A DNA stretch of 64,000 bases. Source: CAZOZZ01 sp965262425. GTDB taxonomy: Bacteria > Acidobacteriota > Terriglobia > 20CM-2-55-15. This document shows, piece after piece, positions 61,274-64,000 of this stretch (positions are counted from its first letter, which is position 1; each line of letters begins with the position of its first letter). The position numbers and the translations under genes are program-made. The stretch is from NCBI GenBank assembly GCA_965262425.1, contig OZ253536.1:4464001-4528000 (forward strand), given 5' to 3'. Under the pieces are notes generated by a model that saw only the letters and a program-made list of their open reading frames with translations, had not been told where the DNA came from and ran no database searches.

Positions 61274-63859
61274 CTACTCGTACCTTAAAGAAACGGTCGG
61301 ATCGACGCGAGCCGCTCGGAGCGCCGGGATCAACGTGGCGGCGATTGCCACCACAACCAGCACGGACGAGGTTGTCAACAGGGTCGGCAGATCCGTCGGG
61401 GTTACCTCGAATAACAGGCTCTCCAGGTAGCCGGTCAGCCCCGACGCCCCGATGAGTCCAATCGCCAACCCGGCGAGTGTGAGAGCCAGGCCCTGCCCGA
61501 CAATCATCTTGACCACGGTGGTGCGCCTCGCACCCAGGGCCATGCGGATTCCGATCTCGGCGGTCCGTTGAGTTACCGAGTGCGCCACCACGCCATAGAT
61601 TCCGACCAGGCACAGTGTGAGCGAGATCAACGCGAATATTGAAAACAGAAACATCGTAAAGCGCTGTCTGGATACAGATCGCGAGACGATCTGGCTCATT
61701 GTCGAGACGCGGTAAGCAGGTTGATCGATGTCGATCGAGAGAATCGCCTCTCTCGCCGGATTGATTAATGAAACAGGATCGCCTGTCGTCTGGATCGTGA
61801 AGCTGTAAGCGCTAACCATCTGCGCCTGTTCGAAGGGGACGTAGAGTTCGGGCTGGGATTCCTCGTCCAGTCCAAAATGCCTGATGTCTGCGACGACGCC
61901 TACAATCTCCCGCTGCCGCTCTCCAAAGTTTCGAATACGCATCCGGCGATCCACGGGGTTTTCACCAGGCCAATAGGCGGCCGCCATAGTTTCGTTGATG
62001 ACGACCACCTGGGGTGCTTCACTCCTGTCTCTTCCCTCGATAAGGCGGCCCTTCAAGAGGTTCACTCCCAGCGATTGGAAATAACCCGGACTGACACTTC
62101 GATACTCTCCCCGGGGTCGGGTTCCTGGTTCCGGTTCCGGCAGTCCTTCAATTTCCAGCCCGATCCGGAAATTGTTGTGGGTCAGAGGCAGCATGTTTAC
62201 GATGCCGACCGACTCGACGCCGGGCAGCGCGAATATCGTGTCCACTGCACGAGCGAAGAAGTCCTGCCTCTGTCCGGATTCGGGGTAGGCGCTTGCGGCC
62301 AGCGACACGCGCATCGTGAGGACTCTGTCGGTGTCGAAACCCTTGTCCACTCCCAACAGGTGTGTGAAGCTTTTGATCAGAAGGGCCGAACCGACCAGAA
62401 GAAGCAGCGCCAAGGCAATCTCGGAAACGACGAGGGCACTCCGAATACGACGAGATTGCATCGTTGCGCCACTGGACACGACGCGTAGGGCTCGATTCAA
62501 ATCGATACTCGATGTCAATATGAACGGGGTGACGGTAAACAGCACGCCGGCAATCGTAGCCACGCCGATTGTGAAAGCCAGGACGCCGAAGTCGATCCCC
62601 ACTTCACTAAGCCTGGGGATCTCGGGAGCCAACCGGTGCAGCGCGGCAACCGAGACCGTTGCGAGTAGCAACCCCAGCAGTCCACCCAATGCGGAGAACA
62701 CGAGGCTTTCGGTCAACAACTGTCGCAGGGTTCGCGAACGCCGGGCGCCGAGTGCCGTACGCAAGGCGATCTCGCGGTGTCGCTTTGTCACCCGGCCGAG
62801 CAGGAGGTTCGCGACATTCGAGCACGCAATCAATAGAACGAAGCCAACCGAACCCAGAAGCGCCAGCAACACCGGCCGCGCACCGCCCACAAGCTGCTCT
62901 TGAAGCGGCACCAGGTGCGCGGAGCGACCGGAATTCTGTGCCGGATATTCCTGTTCCAATCGTTTGTTGACCAGGTCCATCTGCTCCTGTGCAGTTGGGA
63001 GCGCAATCCCGTCCTTGAGTCGTCCGATCGCATTCAGATAATGGGCGCCGCGTTCCTCAAGATTCCCGCCATCGAAAGCGATGGTGCCCCACAATTCGGC
63101 GTTCTCGAGTCCAAACGGGAAATCGAAATCGGCGGGCAGAACACCCACGACCGTGTAGGGACGACCGTCCAGTGTCAGCGTTTTCCCAACAACCTCTCCA
63201 CCGCCGAAACGCGTCTGCCAGAGTCCGTGACTCATCAGGGTCACGGACCCTTCTTCGGGTTGGTCCTCTTCAGGGAAGAAAGAGCGGCCCACCACGGGTT
63301 GGACTCGCAGTAACCCGAAGAAATTCGCCGTCGTCTTGGCGGCAAGTAATTCGACTGGTTCGCCGCTTCCGGTGAGCGTGAAGCTACTGTCCCGAAATGC
63401 CGCGATGTCGTCAAAGGCCCCAGCCTGTTTCCAGTCCAGCATGTCGAGGTAGGACACCTCCGGCCCGGAAACCGGACCCTCGGCGACTAAGGAAATCAGT
63501 CTGGCCCACTCCGCGTACGGAAGTGGTCGAATCAGAACCGCCTGGACCACACTGTATACAGCTGTCGTCGAGCCGATTCCAAGTGCGAGCGTAAGAATGA
63601 CAGCGGCAGCGAACCCTGGATTCCGGCGGAGCGTCCGTCCGGCGTAACGGACATCCTGTCCCAGCACGTCCCAGTGTTCCCGGGGAGCACCAAAGAGAAC
63701 CCCGCCTGCGATCCGCAGAAAGAATGCAAGCCGAGAAATTCGACCAAGCGGCGCACTTTGTCTCTGTGCCTCGAAGACCTGTTCCATCTCCCGACCGTAG
63801 TCACCGCGGAACTCATCGGGGAACAATTTCAAGAGGGTCTTGAAGAGCCTGGTGGACAT
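61274..63859 (-). CDS. ADOP-type ABC permease (intact)
   Basis: An 861-residue MacB/FtsX-type permease: cytoplasmic prefix (FPDEFRGDYGREMEQVF), first membrane helix (NPGFAAAVILTLALGIGSTT), MacB_PCD domain, FtsX helices (IACSNVANLLLGRV), second MacB_PCD domain, and final FtsX helices ending ALRAARVDPTVSLRYE. It is intact where the relative at 1418-4129 is split. The ATG at 63859 has GGAG 7 bp upstream. That site abuts the IS630 copy, so the native promoter has been cut off. No ATPase is nearby. Confidence 0.93.
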   Translation of the reverse strand: MSTRLFKTLLKLFPDEFRGDYGREMEQVFEAQRQSAPLGRISRLAFFLRIAGGVLFGAPREHWDVLGQDVRYAGRTLRRNPGFAAAVILTLALGIGSTTAVYSVVQAVLIRPLPYAEWARLISLVAEGPVSGPEVSYLDMLDWKQAGAFDDIAAFRDSSFTLTGSGEPVELLAAKTTANFFGLLRVQPVVGRSFFPEEDQPEEGSVTLMSHGLWQTRFGGGEVVGKTLTLDGRPYTVVGVLPADFDFPFGLENAELWGTIAFDGGNLEERGAHYLNAIGRLKDGIALPTAQEQMDLVNKRLEQEYPAQNSGRSAHLVPLQEQLVGGARPVLLALLGSVGFVLLIACSNVANLLLGRVTKRHREIALRTALGARRSRTLRQLLTESLVFSALGGLLGLLLATVSVAALHRLAPEIPRLSEVGIDFGVLAFTIGVATIAGVLFTVTPFILTSSIDLNRALRVVSSGATMQSRRIRSALVVSEIALALLLLVGSALLIKSFTHLLGVDKGFDTDRVLTMRVSLAASAYPESGQRQDFFARAVDTIFALPGVESVGIVNMLPLTHNNFRIGLEIEGLPEPEPGTRPRGEYRSVSPGYFQSLGVNLLKGRLIEGRDRSEAPQVVVINETMAAAYWPGENPVDRRMRIRNFGERQREIVGVVADIRHFGLDEESQPELYVPFEQAQMVSAYSFTIQTTGDPVSLINPAREAILSIDIDQPAYRVSTMSQIVSRSVSRQRFTMFLFSIFALISLTLCLVGIYGVVAHSVTQRTAEIGIRMALGARRTTVVKMIVGQGLALTLAGLAIGLIGASGLTGYLESLLFEVTPTDLPTLLTTSSVLVVVAIAATLIPALRAARVDPTVSLRYE

Positions 63860-63870
63860 GAAGGTTCTCC

Positions 63871-64000
63871 TAGTGGTCCCCGTCAAACAGACTGTAACTT
63901 ATCGAGCTTCTTTCGGGCACGTTGAACTTTTTCAAGAATATCGGAAGCCGTTGCGGTCCAAATGAAGGGCTTCGGGTTCTGATTGTGACCCCCGACATAT
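63871..64000 (-). mobile_element. IS630 copy 2, right part beyond window edge
   Basis: It starts at TA 63871-63872 with the end GTGGTCCCCGTCAAAC, the same as copy 1. The remaining part lies beyond the window. Homology to copy 1 is about 80%, so they are sibling elements and not recent duplicates. Confidence 0.85.
63883..64000 (-). CDS. IS630 transposase, C-terminal end (partial)
   Basis: The visible C-terminus reads YVGGHNQNPKPFIWT followed by ATASDILEKVQRARKKL, ending at a TGA at 63883-63885. It aligns with the part of copy 1 that lies beyond its premature stop, which shows that the tail belongs to the normal transposase. The rest is outside the window. Confidence 0.85.
   Translation of the reverse strand, partial: YVGGHNQNPKPFIWTATASDILEKVQRARKKLDKLQSV

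Noticed and set aside
1..64000. tRNA, rRNA or phage genes
   Set aside because: I scanned the intergenic stretches by eye for cloverleaf arms, CCA ends and conserved rRNA segments and saw none; no phage structural or integrase family is recognisable.

Overview
The window looks like a chromosomal piece of a GC-rich, free-living heterotroph, most probably an Acidobacteriota member. The inference rests on gene content: PadR regulators paired with prefix-domain MacB/FtsX permeases (the ADOP type), DUF1592 and DUF1552 cytochrome-type proteins, large M16 zinc peptidases, a subtilase with C-terminal VWGK repeats, and a LOTUS-NYN protein. Planctomycetota or Gemmatimonadota cannot be excluded. I see no rRNA, tRNA, CRISPR array, phage module or replication origin.

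Layout. 1-6.7 kb: PLP enzyme (cut by the window edge), PadR regulator, an ADOP permease split by an in-frame TAG, then a minus-strand group of YjbR-like protein, Ser/Thr kinase and TPR-like protein. 6.8-17.7 kb: a plus-strand exported gene set with two paralogous diheme DUF1592 proteins, a Tat-exported DUF1552 protein, an ankyrin protein and a protein with two C-terminal repeats. The two DUF1592 genes share an upstream 37-bp block, and the last two proteins share an Arg/Gly linker. 17.7-25.2 kb: dioxygenase, alanine racemase, osmoprotectant ABC importer, NRAMP-like transporter, MBL lipoprotein. 25.3-30.4 kb: a ligase-ACP-acyltransferase fusion, zinc ribbon protein, LOTUS-NYN protein. 30.4-39.7 kb: M16 peptidase, two HD-GYP proteins (one degenerate), a repeat-tailed subtilase and a membrane HD-GYP/GAF protein whose GGDEF domain is frameshifted. 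40-46 kb: MscS channel, PPOX protein, ferredoxin-MBL fusion, catalytic/non-catalytic M16 pair. 46-55 kb: adenylate cyclase, gluzincin-TonB protein, IS630, radical SAM protein, fabI, pckA. 55-64 kb: LPP20-like lipoproteins (one split by a MITE), IS1380, a LytS/LytTR pair, an intact ADOP permease and the end of a second IS630.

The most striking non-genic feature is the density of mobile DNA. There are three full-length copies of a 317-bp MITE with 8-bp target duplications, two copies of a CTAG-targeting MITE, a TA-flanked IS630-type MITE, a short family with ends AGGGTCCGC, two IS630 copies and one IS1380. Several sit within tens of bases of a start codon or exactly on a stop codon. Four genes are visibly broken: the first ADOP permease, the HD-GYP/GGDEF protein, the lipoprotein/TPR gene and the IS630 transposase. 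The best candidate for an undescribed system is the DUF1592-DUF1592-DUF1552-ankyrin-repeat gene set.
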